64,000 nt of DNA, from NCBI GenBank assembly GCA_964646345.1, contig CAZYDU010000002.1, positions 62,001 through 126,000 on the forward strand, read 5' to 3'. Of the stretch, positions 31,484 to 40,303 are shown one piece after another (within the stretch, counting starts at the first letter, position 1; every line of letters begins with the position of its first letter). The position numbers and the translations under genes were made by a program. This stretch comes from RGIG1681 sp964646345 (GTDB lineage: Bacteria; Bacillota; Clostridia; Christensenellales; UBA1242). Below the pieces are notes generated by a model that was given only the letters and a program-made list of their open reading frames with translations, did no database searches and had not been told where the DNA came from.

Positions 31484-32305
31484 ATGATTTATGAGCTTTC
31501 AAATAATATTATAAAGGTTTTTGATAAAACACAATTTAATCCAAAACATATCTTAGAGTGCGGTCAAGTTTTTAGATACGGAAAAGACGAAAATAACAAT
31601 TATTATGTAATTGCACACAAATATAAAGCAACCATCATCGAAAAAGAAAACTACTATGAGATTCACTCGAACAATCCTAATTTTTTTATTGATTATTTCG
31701 ACCTTAACACCGATTATAATAAAATTAAAACCATACTTATGAAAAATAAAATTCTTGCACCTATGGTTAAATTTGGTTATGGCATTAGAATACTAAAAGC
31801 TGACCCTTTAGAAATGATTTTTTCGTTTACAATTTCACAAAATAATAATATAAAAAGAATAAAACAAATCATCGAAAGACTTTGCGAGCTTGGTGAAGAA
31901 AATGATAATTTTAAATCATTTCCAACTATTGATAGACTTTTTAATGCTCCGCTTTCTTTTTATGAATCCTTGGGAGCTGGATATAGAGCAAAATTTCTAA
32001 AAGAACTTTCAATTTCTTTAACAAATATAAATTTAGAAGAAATTAACAAACTTTCCACTGATGAAATTTACGATTTTTTAATAAATCTAAAAGGTATTGG
32101 CCCAAAAGTCGCTAGTTGCATATTATTATTTGGTTTCCATCGCCTTGAAAAATTTCCCGTTGACACTTGGATTGAACAAGTTTATTATAATCATTTCTCC
32201 ACAGAAAAAAGAACAAGACCCCAAATTCAAAAATACCTTGAAGAAGAATTTAAAGAATTTTCGGGACTTGCACAACAATACTTATTCTATTATGAAAGAA
32301 AATAA
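31484..32305 (+). CDS. 8-oxoguanine DNA glycosylase (OGG family)
   Basis: 273 aa from ATG 31484; upstream in-frame starts fall inside the promoter. N-terminal OGG_N-like domain (FNPKHILECGQVFRYGKDENNNYYVIAHKY), then an HhH-GPD domain: LKGIGPKVASCILLFGFHRLEKFPVDTWIEQ with catalytic Lys (GPKVASC) and Asp (PVDTW). Excises oxidised guanine opposite C. No Fe-S cluster Cys set at the C-terminus. No ribosome site is present, and the TATAAT box lies six bases before the ATG. Confidence 0.92.
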   Translation: MIYELSNNIIKVFDKTQFNPKHILECGQVFRYGKDENNNYYVIAHKYKATIIEKENYYEIHSNNPNFFIDYFDLNTDYNKIKTILMKNKILAPMVKFGYGIRILKADPLEMIFSFTISQNNNIKRIKQIIERLCELGEENDNFKSFPTIDRLFNAPLSFYESLGAGYRAKFLKELSISLTNINLEEINKLSTDEIYDFLINLKGIGPKVASCILLFGFHRLEKFPVDTWIEQVYYNHFSTEKRTRPQIQKYLEEEFKEFSGLAQQYLFYYERK

Positions 32306-32338
32306 AAATCTCCACTAACAATGCGGAGATTTTTTTAA
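32306..32338. terminator. Terminator between the convergent OGG and PNPOx-like genes
   Basis: AAAATCTCC...GGAGATTTTTTT with T runs on the plus strand and A-rich on the other side. Confidence 0.8.
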
Positions 32339-32343
32339 CCAAA

Positions 32344-32736
32344 TTAACAAATAATTTCTGGCTCAATATTGTTTGAATGAATTGTTGCTTGCATATTGCT
32401 TAGATAAAAAACTTCAAAGATTTTATCATCAACTGAATACATTGACTTAAGTTCTGGATTTGCATCAAGCATAGCTTGCTTAACTTCAGGTCTATAGTCA
32501 TAAACAACTTTACCATTAACTCTAAGCCATCTATCTTCACTAATCATTGCACAAAGCTCAACAAATGGATTATCTGCAATTTGTTTGAAAGCATGAGTAC
32601 GCTTATTTGTGTAAAAATAAACCTTATCTTCAAATTCAACAACTGCATTATAAGGTCTAACTCTTGGTTGACCACCTTCATTTGTTGCAAAGAAAAATGG
32701 TTTTGATTGATTTAAAATATTAACGATTCTGTTCAT
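32344..32736 (-). CDS. Pyridoxamine 5'-phosphate oxidase-like flavoprotein
   Basis: 130 aa. Split-barrel fold pattern: ILNQSKPFFFATNEGGQPRVRPY, VYFYTNKRTHAFKQIADNPFVELCAM, DRWLRVNGKV. This family binds FMN or F420; small single-domain members are often flavin reductases or of unknown substrate. TTAGGAG precedes ATG 32736. A micro-ORF with terminator lies upstream at 32880-32958. Confidence 0.85.
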   Translation of the reverse strand: MNRIVNILNQSKPFFFATNEGGQPRVRPYNAVVEFEDKVYFYTNKRTHAFKQIADNPFVELCAMISEDRWLRVNGKVVYDYRPEVKQAMLDANPELKSMYSVDDKIFEVFYLSNMQATIHSNNIEPEIIC

Positions 32737-32879
32737 AATAACTCCTAAGTAAACTTATATTAATAGCATATCACTAAACGCAAAAATTAACAAATGAATT
32801 TGAAATAATTTTTCAAAATTATTTAACGATTCATCTCTTTTTATATCCTAGTTAATGAGTTTATGTTTTGAATCACGTC

Positions 32880-32912
32880 AAAAAGCATTCACAAACATAA
32901 ACTTTGTGAATG
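32880..32912 (-). terminator. Terminator of the 14-codon micro-gene
   Basis: On the minus strand CATTCACAAA (10 bp) pairs with TTTGTGAATG and is followed by CTTTTTG. It lies directly after the micro-ORF stop and 144 bp before the PNPOx-like gene. Confidence 0.75.
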
Positions 32913-32913
32913 T

Positions 32914-32958
32914 CTAATTTACATGTCTCCAATCAAAACTTTTAACTAAAATTTTCAT
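32914..32958 (-). CDS. 14-aa micro-ORF with own promoter and terminator
   Basis: Minus strand: TTGACA (33010-33005), a TATATA/TATAGT -10 region (32989-32981), AAGGAAA, then ATG 32958 encoding MKILVKSFDWRHVN and TAG, then a strong terminator. All parts of a gene are present in about 130 bp. It may be a leader peptide attenuating the PNPOx-like gene, a small peptide, or an RNA of about 95 nt. The rest of the 359-bp interval (32737-33095) shows nothing else but the rpmA terminator. Confidence 0.45.
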   Translation of the reverse strand: MKILVKSFDWRHVN

Positions 32959-33058
32959 GATATTATTTCCTTGCAATTTCACTATATACCATATATTTCT
33001 TTTTTGTCAAGCACCGATACTTCATTCACAAAGAAACAAGTTAAATTTCTGGCAATAA

Positions 33059-33090
33059 AAAAACTTTCCTTTTACTCAAGGAAAGTTTAT
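33059..33090 (-). terminator. Terminator of the rplU-prp-rpmA operon
   Basis: AAACTTTCCTT...AAGGAAAGTTT followed by T residues on the minus strand, just past rpmA. Confidence 0.85.
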
Positions 33091-33095
33091 ATTAA

Positions 33096-33383
33096 CTATT
33101 TTTCGTTAGCAATAACAGAAACTCTTTTCTTGTCTTTGCCAAATTTTTCAAATTTAACAATTCCATCAATTTTTGCATAAAGTGTATCATCATCACCAAT
33201 ACCAACGTTTTCGCCTGGGTGAACATTTGTTCCTCTTTGACGAACGATGATGTTTCCACCTTTAACTGTTTCGCCTGAATATTTTTTAACGCCAAGTCTT
33301 TGAGCATTAGAATCACGGCCGTTTTTAACAGAACCACCACCTTTGTGGTGTGCAAATAATTGGATATTCATAAACATTGTCAT
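33096..33383 (-). CDS. rpmA: Ribosomal protein L27 with cleavable N-terminus
   Basis: 95 aa. The canonical L27 body begins AHHKGGGSVKNGRDSNAQRLGVKKY. It is preceded by MTMFMNIQLF, the N-terminal extension that Bacillota/Fusobacteria remove with the protease Prp before L27 can work near the peptidyl-transferase centre. The expected cut is F-A in QLFAHHKG. The protease gene lies immediately upstream. Start ATG 33383 overlaps the prp stop. Confidence 0.97.
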   Translation of the reverse strand: MTMFMNIQLFAHHKGGGSVKNGRDSNAQRLGVKKYSGETVKGGNIIVRQRGTNVHPGENVGIGDDDTLYAKIDGIVKFEKFGKDKKRVSVIANEK

Positions 33384-33715
33384 AAGTTTTTTACCTCCAA
33401 TTCTATAAAATCAGAAAAACTTTCATTCAAGTCAGATATACCGCAAAGCATAGTATCTAGAATAGCTGATGCTTGGATTTTCTGAGTACTCGATAATTTT
33501 TCTGGTAATGTGAATTTTAAATAGCCTTTTTCATCGTCTCTTTTCATATCAAGCTCAAGTCCCGCAACCATCAAAAGGCCCAAAACTGAAGTTTGAACAA
33601 TACTCGAAAGTGACGCACAAACTATATCTTCACCTTTTTCTCCGTAATTAGTGTGACCATCACACTCAACATCGAAAATAAAATTATTTTTTCTCAAAAT
33701 AACTACTTTTGTCAT
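33380..33715 (-). CDS. prp: Ribosomal-processing cysteine protease Prp
   Basis: 111 aa from ATG 33715 with AGGTG upstream. Catalytic His in the DGHTNYGEKGEDIVCASLS segment and catalytic Cys in VCASLS (about residue 34). Located between rplU and rpmA as in Bacillota. Cleaves the L27 N-terminal extension. Confidence 0.95.
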   Translation of the reverse strand: MTKVVILRKNNFIFDVECDGHTNYGEKGEDIVCASLSSIVQTSVLGLLMVAGLELDMKRDDEKGYLKFTLPEKLSSTQKIQASAILDTMLCGISDLNESFSDFIELEVKNL

Positions 33716-33728
33716 TTTGCACCTACCA

Positions 33729-34031
33729 TTAACCGATTGAAACAACTTTCAATTTTGTGTATGGTTGACGATGACCTTGTTTTTTACGAACATTCTTTTT
33801 TGCTTTGTATTTGTAAACAACAACTTTTGATTCTTTTCCAAATTCAAGAACTTCGCAAACGGCTTTAGCCTTTTTATCTCCAGAAGCGATTGTAACTTTT
33901 TCGCCATCAGCAACAAGCAAACATGGAAGTTCAACTTTATCGCCAACATGAGCATCAATCTTTTCTGTTTTAAAGTAAGTGTTTGGTTCAACTTTATATT
34001 GTTTTCCACCAACTTCAACAATAGCGTACAT
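33729..34031 (-). CDS. rplU: Ribosomal protein L21
   Basis: 100 aa from ATG 34031, with GGAGG 8 nt upstream. MYAIVEVGGKQYKVEPN... and KKNVRKKQGHRQPYTKLKV are the L21 signatures. First gene of rplU-prp-rpmA. Confidence 0.97.
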   Translation of the reverse strand: MYAIVEVGGKQYKVEPNTYFKTEKIDAHVGDKVELPCLLVADGEKVTIASGDKKAKAVCEVLEFGKESKVVVYKYKAKKNVRKKQGHRQPYTKLKVVSIG

Positions 34032-34112
34032 AACTTTTCCTCCTCTCTCCAGTCTCACTACGAAGGTGCAACAAATGCTGACTTAATTACCTTTTGTAAG
34101 TGGCACGAGAGT
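34032..34112 (-). promoter_or_regulatory. L21 leader region
   Basis: An 80-nt leader between the promoter and rplU contains GGTGCAAC/GTTGCACC-like and other short pairings (GTGCCAC, GCACC). Its place matches the L21 leader motif known upstream of rplU in Bacillota, proposed for autoregulation by L21. Assigned from position more than from structure. Confidence 0.45.
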
Positions 34113-34141
34113 ATAATACACCTTGCAAGGTCTTTTGTCAA
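34113..34141 (-). promoter_or_regulatory. Promoter of rplU-prp-rpmA
   Basis: TTGACA (34141-34136) and TATTAT (34118-34113) have a 17-bp spacer. Confidence 0.85.
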
Positions 34142-34162
34142 GTATTTTTAGTCTTTTATATT

Positions 34163-34999
34163 TTATATAAAACCTAATTTTTTCAGCAATTCAAACTCAT
34201 CAATTCTCTGCAACTCTTTAAAATTATCATCGACAAATACAAAAACGAAGTAATGGTCAGAATCAATAAACTTCAAAAGATAAAGCTCATTATAATCATT
34301 TTTTACATAAATAATTTTCTGCATCAGACCTTTTGATAACCTTTCTTGCTTTTTCCGAATTGCAAATTCTCTTTTAAACGAAGTGCCATTTGCAGATTCA
34401 AATAACAAAATACACAAATTCACACAAGCAAAACTAAACGACAAGTTAAATGTAAATAAAAAAATAAAAATAGAAATAATAAACAAAACAATCATAAAAC
34501 AAAATGAAGCTTTTTTAATTACCCCAACAGCTTCCATTCTTCCTTTTTTGATAGAACACAAACAAAGCAATATTCTTCCACAATCAAGTGGAAAAATTGG
34601 CAAAATATTAAAAAATAATATCGCCTGGTTAACGATTAAAACATCATTTAAAAATTCAAAACTTTCCGGCCAAAACCAAAACGATAAATAACACATGATA
34701 ATAACAAAAAAATTAAACATTGGTCCAGCAAGAATAATTTTAATTTCATCTAAAGTCAAAAAGTCATCAAAACCTTCCAGCGATGCTCCAAAAACTGTAA
34801 TTTTTAACTGCTTTGGGAAATAACCTAATCTTCTAGCAACAAATAGATGAGACAATTCATGAAGCAAAATAAACACAATATACAAAAAATAAACTTTTAA
34901 CATATCCAAAAAGATAAGTAGAACAAGAAACAATAAAAAAGAATAATCAACTTTTACAAACTTAAATAGTCTTTTCAATTTTTCATAAATTTTTCCCAT
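34163..34999 (-). CDS. M50 site-2 protease, SpoIVFB-like
   Basis: 278 aa from ATG 34999 (a TTG at 35023 is possible). Several membrane helices, zinc motif HELSH in ILLHELSHLFVARRLG (about 54-58), and NILPIFPLDCGRILL, where the family usually has PLDGG; a Cys replaces the first Gly. Intramembrane metalloprotease, as in SpoIVFB processing of pro-sigma-K, with a cytoplasmic C-terminal part. In the SpoIVF neighbourhood of Bacillota it is typically close to rplU, as here. Neither start has a good ribosome site. Confidence 0.85.
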   Translation of the reverse strand: MGKIYEKLKRLFKFVKVDYSFLLFLVLLIFLDMLKVYFLYIVFILLHELSHLFVARRLGYFPKQLKITVFGASLEGFDDFLTLDEIKIILAGPMFNFFVIIMCYLSFWFWPESFEFLNDVLIVNQAILFFNILPIFPLDCGRILLCLCSIKKGRMEAVGVIKKASFCFMIVLFIISIFIFLFTFNLSFSFACVNLCILLFESANGTSFKREFAIRKKQERLSKGLMQKIIYVKNDYNELYLLKFIDSDHYFVFVFVDDNFKELQRIDEFELLKKLGFI

Positions 35000-35177
35000 A
35001 GTAAAATATATGATTTTTTTCAATAAATAATTTGCAAAACAATATTTTAATTAAAATTATCATAATTTGATGTATTTTATTTATTTTTTGGAAATTTTTA
35101 AACTGTTTTGCGTTTTTTGTTTTTACACTTAAAACAAACCTTAGCTTTAATTTTATTCAATAAATTTCACAATTTTA

Positions 35178-35206
35178 TTGTACAATTAGCCAAAATATTG
35201 TATAAT
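35178..35206 (+). promoter_or_regulatory. Promoter of the MreB-like gene
   Basis: TTGTAC (35178-35183) and TATAAT (35201-35206) have a 17-bp spacer; ACAGGAG and ATG 35228 follow. Confidence 0.8.
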
Positions 35207-35227
35207 AAATACAGGAGTGATAGATTA

Positions 35228-36235
35228 ATGTCAACACAATATATTGGGCTAAAACTCGGCTCAACAAACACAAGTATATACAAACCTGGAAATGGCTTAG
35301 TTTTAAAAGAAGCCAGTCTTATTGCCATGCCAACAAATCCAAAAAATAAAGAAATTTATGCCGTTGGCGATAATGCAAAATTAATAAAAGATAGATTACC
35401 ACAAAATGTTGCAGTTTACTCACCTATCACAAACGGAGTAATACAATATGAAGAACTTGCAACTTTAATGTTAAAATCTTTTATAAGAAAAATATTTCCA
35501 AATAAAACACTTGGACGAAACATCAAAGCTCTTGTTTGTGTTCCAATAGGATTATCTCCTGATGAAAAGAAGTCCTTAGAACTAACTTGTTATAAATCAG
35601 GCATCGCTGATGTAACACTAATCCCTGAAGTTATTTGCCATGCAATAGGTTCAGCAATAGATATTCAAAATGAAAAAGCATGTATGATTGTTGATATTGG
35701 CGGAAATATCACAGATATAGCAATTATTTCTAACTTCGGCATAATTGATGCATTTAACATTTCAATCGGTGGCGAAATAATTAATTCAGCAATAATAAAA
35801 TATATTAATGAAACTTATAAAATAGTCATTGGAAACAAACAAGCAGATAAAATCAAAATTGAAATTTGTGCACTTATCGAAAACTACCAAGCACAAATCG
35901 AAGTTACGGGTTACAATTATTTAACAAATACAAAAGAAAATATCAATATCACATCAACTGAGCTTTACCCTATTATCAAACATTATTATGGAAAAATTGC
36001 AAGCGTAATCAATTCAGTAATAAAAAATAATGACCCACAAGTCATCTCAGATATTAATGAAAACGGAATCTATTTTTTAGGCGAAGCATCAACAATGATT
36101 GGATTAGACAAATTCTTCCAAAAAGCAACATCATTAAAAACAATCACAGCTAATAACCTAAACTCTAGTATGGTTGGAACTGGAGAACTTATAAATCACC
36201 CACAACTTCTACATAAAATTTTGAAAAAACTATAA
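35228..36235 (+). CDS. MreB/Mbl-like actin homologue, divergent
   Basis: 335 aa from ATG 35228 (AGGAGTG upstream). Actin-fold motifs: IGLKLGSTNTSIYKPGNGLVLKEASLIAM (phosphate 1), IYAVGDNAK, VCVPIGLSPDEKK, VDIGGNITDIAIIS (phosphate 2) and IYFLGEAS near the end. It lacks some MreB-typical residues (DLGT becomes KLGS), so it is a divergent cell-shape or filament protein. Monocistronic. Confidence 0.85.
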   Translation: MSTQYIGLKLGSTNTSIYKPGNGLVLKEASLIAMPTNPKNKEIYAVGDNAKLIKDRLPQNVAVYSPITNGVIQYEELATLMLKSFIRKIFPNKTLGRNIKALVCVPIGLSPDEKKSLELTCYKSGIADVTLIPEVICHAIGSAIDIQNEKACMIVDIGGNITDIAIISNFGIIDAFNISIGGEIINSAIIKYINETYKIVIGNKQADKIKIEICALIENYQAQIEVTGYNYLTNTKENINITSTELYPIIKHYYGKIASVINSVIKNNDPQVISDINENGIYFLGEASTMIGLDKFFQKATSLKTITANNLNSSMVGTGELINHPQLLHKILKKL

Positions 36236-36249
36236 TAAATTTATAAACT

Positions 36250-36302
36250 AAAATAAAACCTTACATAATTGGTTAAATCCAAACCATATGTAAGGTTTTT
36301 TT
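36250..36302 (+). terminator. Terminator of the MreB-like gene
   Basis: AAAACCTTACATA...TATGTAAGGTTTTTTT. Confidence 0.85.
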
Positions 36303-36308
36303 CATAAA

Positions 36309-36358
36309 AAAACATAGATTGTAAAATTAGATATTCTACTAATCTATGTTTATTTTTA
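36309..36358 (-). terminator. Terminator of the Ppx/GppA gene
   Basis: Minus strand: AAACATAGATT...AATCTATGTTT followed by TTTTATG. Confidence 0.8.
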
Positions 36359-37876
36359 TAAAATTTCAATCTTTTTATGGAATACTTTTTCAAAGTCACG
36401 ACCAACTTCCATTCCACGTTGAATTTCAAAAGAAGCATCAGCTATAGTAATGGTTTTCATAATAACTGAATCCCCTAAAATATCACAATTAACATCAACA
36501 ATAACACTATTTTTTGTTCTATCGAAACATTCAGCCAACCTTAAGATTAAACCAAGTTTTTTAACAGCATCAATATCTTCAACTGTTAATATTCCATTAT
36601 ATTTAGCCCAATCACTCATTTTGATTTCACCACCCGAATGAAGTGACGCAACGAAACTAGCAAGGATTAATTCTCTATGAGTTAACCCATAAATTTCACT
36701 ATTTAAAATTACTTCAAATGAATGATTTGCATGATGCTTATAGCTAATACGTCTACCCACGTCATGCATATATGACGCAACCCTTAGTACTCTAACATAA
36801 CCCCTTGGCAATTTATGAAGCACACGGAGTTGTTTGTAAAGAAGCATTGACAAATTATAAACCTGTTCATTATGTTTTATTGAATTTGCTTCATACTCTG
36901 ATGTTTGAGCCATAACCGAAAAACCAACAATATCAGCATTAGGTTTTTCAAGAGTTGTTGGAATAACAGTGTTAAACAACACCCCTTCAACCATTGACCT
37001 TGTTGTAATTGTCACAGTTTCTTTATTAATAAAATCTGAAATAGCTTTGATAATTTGAACACCATATCCAAACACATCAGCTCGTGTTTCATGCAAGTTC
37101 TTAAGTCTTTTTGTTCCATTCAAATCAAGTGCTTTAATTTGGTTTAAAATATATTCAATATCTTTAGTCTCAAAAACATAACCATCATCTTTATCGAGTG
37201 AATATTTTTTATAAATTCTATCCATATTCGATAAATCTTCAAAATACAAACCATTACCAACAAAAACATACTCAGGTTCAATATTTTTAAGCCAATCAAA
37301 ATCAGAAAGTTCTTGCTTTATATATTTCTCGACCTTATCAAAAGCATCATCTTTCCCCAACTTATCAATAGGATACATCGAAATTAAATTTTTAGGGCCA
37401 ATAGGCAAAAATGCTTGATTTAAAATATTACGTCTATTGTAATGAACAATATGAATATTATCTGCCCCAACATTAACAATAACAGCTTTTGGAATATCGT
37501 AGCTATTTAACACACCGGTATAAATTGCAGCATTTTGTTCTTCTGGTGTAAACAAAGAAAATCTAAAGCCACAGGTAACAAAAACTTCATCAAAGAAACT
37601 ATAGATATTCATAGGCTTTGTATCTTTAACAAAACTTGCAATAGCGATTGTTTTTGAAACAGCATACATATCACAAATTTTTCTAAAGTTCTTCAAAATA
37701 TTAATAATTGAAGCAATTTGATTTTTCTTTAAAAAGTGGTCATCGTCCATTTCCAAACCAGTTGGAATAGTCTCGTACTCCGCATCACAAATTGAAAAGA
37801 AATTGTCTTGATTTGCATTTGCTATAATTAATTTTGCAGTATAGGTTTCAACAACAACAACAGCGATTTTTTCCAT
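36356..37876 (-). CDS. Ppx/GppA phosphatase with C-terminal HD domain
   Basis: 506 aa from ATG 37876 (AAGGAG upstream). The N-terminal actin-like Ppx/GppA fold (EKIAVVVVETYTAKLIIANAN; VIVNVGADNIHIVHYNRRN) is followed by an HD-like domain (VASYMHDVGRRISYKHHANHS, about 385-405) and a tail. It acts on polyphosphate or pppGpp in the family. The usual DxGSNS start is changed to VVETYTAKL and the DIGGGS loop to NVGADN, so catalysis by the Ppx half may be altered; the HD residues are intact. Confidence 0.85.
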   Translation of the reverse strand: MEKIAVVVVETYTAKLIIANANQDNFFSICDAEYETIPTGLEMDDDHFLKKNQIASIINILKNFRKICDMYAVSKTIAIASFVKDTKPMNIYSFFDEVFVTCGFRFSLFTPEEQNAAIYTGVLNSYDIPKAVIVNVGADNIHIVHYNRRNILNQAFLPIGPKNLISMYPIDKLGKDDAFDKVEKYIKQELSDFDWLKNIEPEYVFVGNGLYFEDLSNMDRIYKKYSLDKDDGYVFETKDIEYILNQIKALDLNGTKRLKNLHETRADVFGYGVQIIKAISDFINKETVTITTRSMVEGVLFNTVIPTTLEKPNADIVGFSVMAQTSEYEANSIKHNEQVYNLSMLLYKQLRVLHKLPRGYVRVLRVASYMHDVGRRISYKHHANHSFEVILNSEIYGLTHRELILASFVASLHSGGEIKMSDWAKYNGILTVEDIDAVKKLGLILRLAECFDRTKNSVIVDVNCDILGDSVIMKTITIADASFEIQRGMEVGRDFEKVFHKKIEIL

Positions 37877-38034
37877 AAATAATAGCTCCTTTTCTAGCTT
37901 TTCTACTATCAAAATTATAACATAAAAAAAACCAAAAGTATACAAATATAAAGATAATTTAAAATAAACTTTTAGTTATATTAAAAATTTATTTCACAGA
38001 AAAATTTAAAATTTATTTGACAAAATAATTTTGG

Positions 38035-38817
38035 CTAAATTCGAGATATAACATGATTTGGACAAGCCGCAACACACTTTCCACAACGTCTACATTTGCT
38101 GTGGTCAATATTTGGAAGCCCACCAACCATTTGAATAGCACCATAAGGACAAGCCACTACACAAGCTTCACAATGCAAACATGAAACCTTACAATTTCTT
38201 GTTATAGCAGAATCTTCAGATGAGTTTTTACAAAGCACTTCAACATACTTATCACTTGGAACTAGCGTAATCAATTTATTTGGACAAGAATATAAACATT
38301 CTCCACAACCAACACATTTATATGGGTCAATTACAGCACAACCCTTTTCGGAAATTGAAATCGCACCGTAAACACAAGATTTCACACAGTCTCCACAACC
38401 CAAACACGCATAAGGGCATGCTTTTTCACCACTATGTAATAAATCTTTACAAGCACAAGTGTTATCACCATTATAAATAAATTTGTTTTGGCAATCTTCT
38501 CCACCTTTACATTTAACTACAGCCACGCTATCAAAATGCACTTTACGTTCACGCTTAATCATTTGTCTGATTTTTAAATAATTTTTTGAACCAATAGCAA
38601 ATGGACATTCATGCACATTTGTTTTTCCTTTAGACAAATCAACAGCAAACTTAGAGCAACTTTGCCTGCCACATTTACCACAATTAAGTCCAGGCAAAAG
38701 TTCTCTTATAATTTCGGCGTTTTTATTTAATTTTTTATTTTTTGCAGTCGCAATCGAAACAATCACTATTGTTAAAATAAGCACTACAAATACTATGATA
38801 ACCAACGCAAGTTTCAT
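38035..38817 (-). CDS. rnfB: Rnf complex subunit B
   Basis: 260 aa. N-terminal membrane helix, then a [4Fe-4S] domain (LLPGLNCGKCGRQSCSKFAVDLSKG, Cys set about 46-71), and several ferredoxin CxxCxxCxxxC motifs (CLGCGDCVKSC, CVGCGECLYSC, CLHCEACVVAC, CRRCGKCVAAC). RnfB is the ferredoxin-docking electron-entry subunit. AAGGAG precedes ATG 38817. Last gene of the C-D-E-A-B operon. All Cys ligands look intact, unlike in the membrane subunits. Confidence 0.93.
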   Translation of the reverse strand: MKLALVIIVFVVLILTIVIVSIATAKNKKLNKNAEIIRELLPGLNCGKCGRQSCSKFAVDLSKGKTNVHECPFAIGSKNYLKIRQMIKRERKVHFDSVAVVKCKGGEDCQNKFIYNGDNTCACKDLLHSGEKACPYACLGCGDCVKSCVYGAISISEKGCAVIDPYKCVGCGECLYSCPNKLITLVPSDKYVEVLCKNSSEDSAITRNCKVSCLHCEACVVACPYGAIQMVGGLPNIDHSKCRRCGKCVAACPNHVISRI

Positions 38818-38827
38818 AATTATCTCC

Positions 38828-39403
38828 TTAAATTAGCATATTTAAATAATACAAAAGTACTGCAAAAATCGCAACTAAATACAATCTTGCCGACACATTT
38901 CTAAAGCACAATCTCAAACTTGATTTATTGATGCCTTCAATAAAGAAACCTATTATAAAGACAGTTAAAAATACAACCAAAACAACTGCACCCACACATA
39001 AAATAAAAGGTAAAATTTCAAGTGTAAAATCTAAACTCATAACAACGAAAACTGTAAAAATTGTATCAAAAACATACGAACATGAACGCTCATAAAGATA
39101 ATGACCAAAAAGTGACATTTTGCTCCAAAGTTTAGAAATTAAAAGATTGTATAAGCATGCAATCAAAACTGCAACACCAATAAAAATTTCAGATAAATCG
39201 AGCTTAAAAAAAACATATTTATCCAAAAAATACATAGCCACCGAGCAAATGCAAATACCAAGCATTAAAAACAAAGTATCAACATATCTAAATAATCTAT
39301 ACTTTTTTTCTCTGCCAAACAAAAGCACCCCAGCACCTGAATTAACAACAATATTATTAGACAATCCAAAGCCAGCAAGGTTTGCTAAAAATAAATCTAA
39401 CAT
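38828..39403 (-). CDS. rnfA: Rnf complex subunit A, Fe-S ligands lost
   Basis: 191 aa, six membrane helices. Aligns with RnfA/RsxA in length and topology (SNNIVVNSGAGVLLFGREKK against [20 protein letters not shown]). The two conserved Cys segments (GLCPF and TTNCAVLG) that hold the RnfA-RnfE [2Fe-2S] cluster are replaced (NSGAGVL and DTIFTVFV). Membrane electron transfer through this subunit would be affected. Confidence 0.8.
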   Translation of the reverse strand: MLDLFLANLAGFGLSNNIVVNSGAGVLLFGREKKYRLFRYVDTLFLMLGICICSVAMYFLDKYVFFKLDLSEIFIGVAVLIACLYNLLISKLWSKMSLFGHYLYERSCSYVFDTIFTVFVVMSLDFTLEILPFILCVGAVVLVVFLTVFIIGFFIEGINKSSLRLCFRNVSARLYLVAIFAVLLYYLNMLI

Positions 39404-40303
39404 CTATTTTTTACCCCCCTTTTTCTTCTTTTTCTTTCCCTTCTCATCTTCAGTTTTTAAATCAACATTTATATCAGGATTTTCAATTTTTTCTTCTTCA
39501 ACTTCTTCAGGTTCTACAATTTCACTTTCTTCAGTAACAGCATCTTTAACAGATTCTATTGCTTCATTTTCTGATTGCTTTTGAGCAAGTTTTTCAGCAT
39601 CTACTTTGTTTATTTTATTAACTTCAATTTCATTTGTAAGCAATTTCTCTCTACGCAAAATATCATACTGAAAAGCTTTTTCACTACGAATAATTTTAAC
39701 ATATTTCTGATAAACCATGTCTTTTGTCTCTTTCTTTCTATCAATAAGCCTAACAACATAATCAAAAATAGCACACAAACTTGCAAGCAAAATCAAATCA
39801 AAAATTATTAACCTGCAAAATTCCACACCGGAAAACTTGAATAATTGTTTGCCATAAATTGAACCAAACGCCAAAAATTCTTTAATAACAGCATACACAC
39901 CAGTAATAAGAGCAAATATGAACAATATTTTTAAAATACTCATAAAATAATGCTTTGTTGTTGCCTTATTTCTAAAATAAATAAACTCAGCCGAAAGAAT
40001 TGTTGTCGAAAATATAATAAAGTAAGAATTTTCAGGCAAAACTTTATCAGTGTTTTCTTTAACCAAAATTATGGCAACCGTAACCAACATTGCCGATATA
40101 ATCGCAGTTAGCATGGCTTTTACATTATTGGTTAAATACTTATTAAAAATCATCAAAAATAACTGTGAAACCAGCAAACAAATAGCAGTTCCACACACAA
40201 AAAACACCGCTTCATCAACACTTGAAACAGCCATAAGCAGTGGACAAATTGCAAGCACAATTATTTGCACAGAACTATGCTCAATATTAGTCTTAATGTG
40301 CAT
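39404..40303 (-). CDS. rnfE: Rnf complex subunit E with long charged tail
   Basis: 299 aa from ATG 40303, with GGGGGTG upstream; it overlaps rnfD. Six-helix RnfE core; the first Cys segment survives (AICPLLMAVSSV) but the second (NCAVIGRAEAF-type) reads VYAVIKEFLAF, without Cys. From about residue 200 it has a charged, largely helical tail of about 100 residues ending in poly-Lys/Gly that normal RnfE lacks. No RnfG gene lies between rnfD and rnfE. Confidence 0.8.
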   Translation of the reverse strand: MHIKTNIEHSSVQIIVLAICPLLMAVSSVDEAVFFVCGTAICLLVSQLFLMIFNKYLTNNVKAMLTAIISAMLVTVAIILVKENTDKVLPENSYFIIFSTTILSAEFIYFRNKATTKHYFMSILKILFIFALITGVYAVIKEFLAFGSIYGKQLFKFSGVEFCRLIIFDLILLASLCAIFDYVVRLIDRKKETKDMVYQKYVKIIRSEKAFQYDILRREKLLTNEIEVNKINKVDAEKLAQKQSENEAIESVKDAVTEESEIVEPEEVEEEKIENPDINVDLKTEDEKGKKKKKKGGKK

